Positions 62,330-64,000 of a stretch of 64,000 bases of DNA are shown piece by piece. A program made the translations under genes and the position numbers. This stretch comes from Tetracentron sinense (taxonomy: Eukaryota > Streptophyta > Magnoliopsida > Trochodendrales > Trochodendraceae). The first letter of the stretch is position 1; every line of letters starts with the position of its first letter. The DNA lies in the NCBI GenBank assembly GCA_015143295.1, contig CM026551.1, positions 49,960,034 through 50,024,033 of the forward strand, read 5' to 3'. The notes below the pieces were generated by a model, which saw nothing but the letters and a program-made list of their open reading frames with translations, was not told the origin of the DNA and did not search any database.

Positions 62330-62670
62330 TGTTTTTTTTTTTTAAATTGGGGAGGGGGTGAATCTTATTGAGGAGGGGTGCTATCCCGCCCCCTGTGGCT
62401 CTACCCCTTAGTGCTTCTTTCCATTTCCAAATCTCAGTCTCACAAACCCACAAACCCTAACCCTACATTAAGCGTAAACCCCGCTGCAAGTTCATGGAGG
62501 TGAATTTTTAATTTCGGTATGCCCGAATCACGAACCAAAGCATTTTATTATTGAGTGTACCAATTTTGGTACACCCACCTTACACCCAAGGCAAACTAAG
62601 GGGGAGTTGAGGTGTATCAATTTTTAAGGCATATATATTTTACAGAATCAGTGTGATGGCTCTGTACCAA
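62330..62670. other. Filler between MITEs
   Basis: Low-complexity T-run, then unremarkable sequence; no gene recognised. Confidence 0.4.
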
Positions 62671-63066
62671 CCAAGATCGAATCACAGACAATCATGATTG
62701 AACTCGGGGAGAGTTTAATCGCACCCACAGGTCAACAACCAAGATCGAATCACAGACAATCATCATTGAACTCGGGGAGAGTTTAATCGCACCCACAGGT
62801 CAACACGTGTCCCTTTTAACTCATAGTAACTGTGGTTAGGACTTGTAAACCTTAGGGATTCAACAACCTAACCTTGGTTTTTAGAATGGAAAAAAAAAAA
62901 CTAACCTTAGAGTTAAAATTTCTTAACCATACTGTTAAACATTTTAAAATATTTTTTTTCTAAAAACTAAGAACATAAGGGTTAATGAATGTTAACCACG
63001 GTTAATGGAGGTTAAATGGACATCTGTTGACAAGTGGGGCCGATTGAACTCTCCCCTTGTTCGATC
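62671..63066. repeat. GGGGAGAGTTTAATCGCACC MITE with duplicated end
   Basis: Second copy of the 59245 family. Its left terminus is present twice as a 68-bp tandem unit (62671-62738 and 62739-62806). Right end GATTGAACTCTCCCC then TTGTTCGATC. Confidence 0.85.
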
Positions 63067-63099
63067 TTGTAGCCACCTGTCCAACTATCCCATTCCAGC

Positions 63100-63240
63100 T
63101 CTCTCCATTTTTACACGCCTGGGTTTCTCCCAGTGGTAGTGCATCTCCCTTTGGGGAGGAGTGACTCATGTTCAAGTCCTGGTGTGGCCGTTGAATGCCC
63201 ACCCTTGAGTTCTAACCCCCCTGACCCCTCACAAGCAGCG
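63100..63240 (+). repeat. tRNA-derived SINE-like unit
   Basis: CCCAGTGGTAGTGCATCTCC (box A-like) and, about 40 bp on, TGTTCAAGTCCTGG (box B, GTTCAAGTC). Spacing fits an internal RNA polymerase III promoter. The tRNA fold is incomplete, so it is not a tRNA gene. Followed by a C-rich body. Confidence 0.5.
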
Positions 63241-63660
63241 GATATTCTTGCCCACATTGAAACATAGATTTGCCTATGTTGCAGGTATGTTCTCAGCCTC
63301 ACATTCTCATTCTTATCAGTTACAAACCAAACATCTTCCTCTCGTCTCAACCTCTGTAAATCACCCTACTTCACCAGCATCCATCCAAACACACTTCCAC
63401 CATACATTCTCCCTCACATCTGTTATAATAATACACACCTCACAACTGCCCACACCCCCGTAAGCACCTTTTATTCCATTTTAAAAAACCAAAAAACAGA
63501 ACCCAATATGAATTTGGCGGTTGATCCGGCTGCTGGAAAGGTGGTGTACATCAAATTTAAAATAAAAAAACAGATCACGAATCCAAAACCTAACCGTATC
63601 AACAATTGAACCGGAACGCGAAATAAAGAATACGAAGAGATCGTTATAAGAAACCCTAGT
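63241..63660. other. Filler upstream
   Basis: C/A-rich in 63290-63460; no gene recognised. Confidence 0.4.
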
Positions 63661-63671
63661 TTACCTTTCCC

Positions 63672-63900
63672 ATCGAATACGGTGTCAATTGATCCGCAAT
63701 ATAATATTAAGTCATCCACAAAGTCAATCGACCCATTGCTAGTCGTTCCACGGGTCTTTACACGAAGGAGAGAAGGAAAACTTCGAGGTCGTTTTGAGAG
63801 GGGAATGAAGAGAGAGGAAAAGTAAGTGAGACATGGATTTTAAAGTGCCAGTAGAGGTGTATCCATACCCAACAGGCGTGTCGGTTGCTTGAACTTGAAA
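63672..63900 (-). other. Leader-like exon with CT-rich 5' part and splice donor
   Basis: The minus strand runs from a CT-rich tract (63900) through TCTTCATTCCCCTCTC to TTCGATGGGAAAG|GTAAAC at 63672/63671. It looks like a 5' UTR exon. Joined directly to exon 2 the frame is open (DTVFDGK then VVAFCPNN) but has no in-frame ATG and no resemblance to the ARPC1 N-terminus, so a coding exon would still be needed. It may be the ARPC1 leader or another transcript. Confidence 0.35.
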
Positions 63901-63903
63901 AAT

Positions 63904-63924
63904 AGAGAGAGAGAGAGAGAGAAA
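63904..63924. repeat. (GA)n microsatellite
   Basis: CT run on the minus strand; such tracts are common in plant promoters and 5' leaders. Confidence 0.85.
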
Positions 63925-64000
63925 GAAGAGGAGAAAGGGGTTGTTAAATTAGGTGTGCCGTTCCATCCCGCCTGCTTCCATCTGTTCAAATGATACCGTT

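Noticed and set aside
63110-63190. tRNA gene
   Set aside because: Box A/B-like words are present but no complete cloverleaf or acceptor stem can be drawn.
63471-63719. Minus-strand frame DDLILYCGSIDTVFDGK that joins in phase to ARPC1 exon 2
   Set aside because: There is no in-frame ATG, no resemblance to the ARPC1 N-terminus, and a one-in-three chance of being in phase. Kept only as a leader-like exon.

Overview
This window is nuclear DNA of a flowering plant. The evidence is a multi-exon host gene with short, family-typical coding exons and large AT-rich introns, plus the usual plant transposons: L1-type LINEs, Ty1/copia, a Ty3/gypsy chromovirus, several hAT families and many MITEs. I cannot name the species.

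Two host genes are visible. Bases 1-468 (+) are the 3' end of a LEA_2/NHL-type gene. Facing it is the main gene of the window: the ARP2/3-complex WD40 subunit ARPC1 on the minus strand. Fourteen coding exons can be followed, in perfect reading phase, from 61112 down to the stop codon at 5022. About 1.06 kb of coding sequence is spread over 56 kb. Only the first ~24 codons are missing, and I do not find them before the right edge. Introns run from 103 bp to 22.1 kb. Intron 8 (10451-32584), intron 6 (32810-45579) and intron 2 (51350-61026) hold most of the transposons.

Layout: 1-468 LEA gene; 897-4215 5'-truncated LINE (-); 4720-10450 ARPC1 3' half, with a hAT MITE and a LINE scrap in intron 12; 10451-32584 intron 8, with a LINE, a hAT MITE, a copia remnant (14011-23072) whose 5' LTR is split by hAT element A (17125-23001, +), then an older hAT transposase (element C) split by hAT element B (24802-30352, -); 32585-32809 exons 8 and 7; 32810-45579 intron 6, with four MITEs, a LINE scrap and a chromovirus (36404-44643) that itself carries a hAT MITE, a deleted hAT (element D) and a LINE tail; 45580-51349 exons 6 to 3; 51350-61026 intron 2, with a deleted hAT, a MITE hosting a LINE, hAT element E (55426-57872) and more LINE and MITE pieces; 61027-61112 exon 2; 61113-64000 MITEs, a SINE-like unit and a leader-like exon.

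The most interesting feature is a single hAT family (elements A, B, D, E; 8-bp target duplications; end motif CAAGGTTC; arrays of GATATATCG near both ends). All four copies keep a short outward-facing exon next to the 5' end (opposite strand to the transposase) that ends in a splice donor, even where the transposase is gone. A and B are independent insertions in opposite orientation, 1.8 kb apart, inside one ARPC1 intron. The ARPC1 pre-mRNA should therefore contain an inverted repeat with arms of more than 5 kb.
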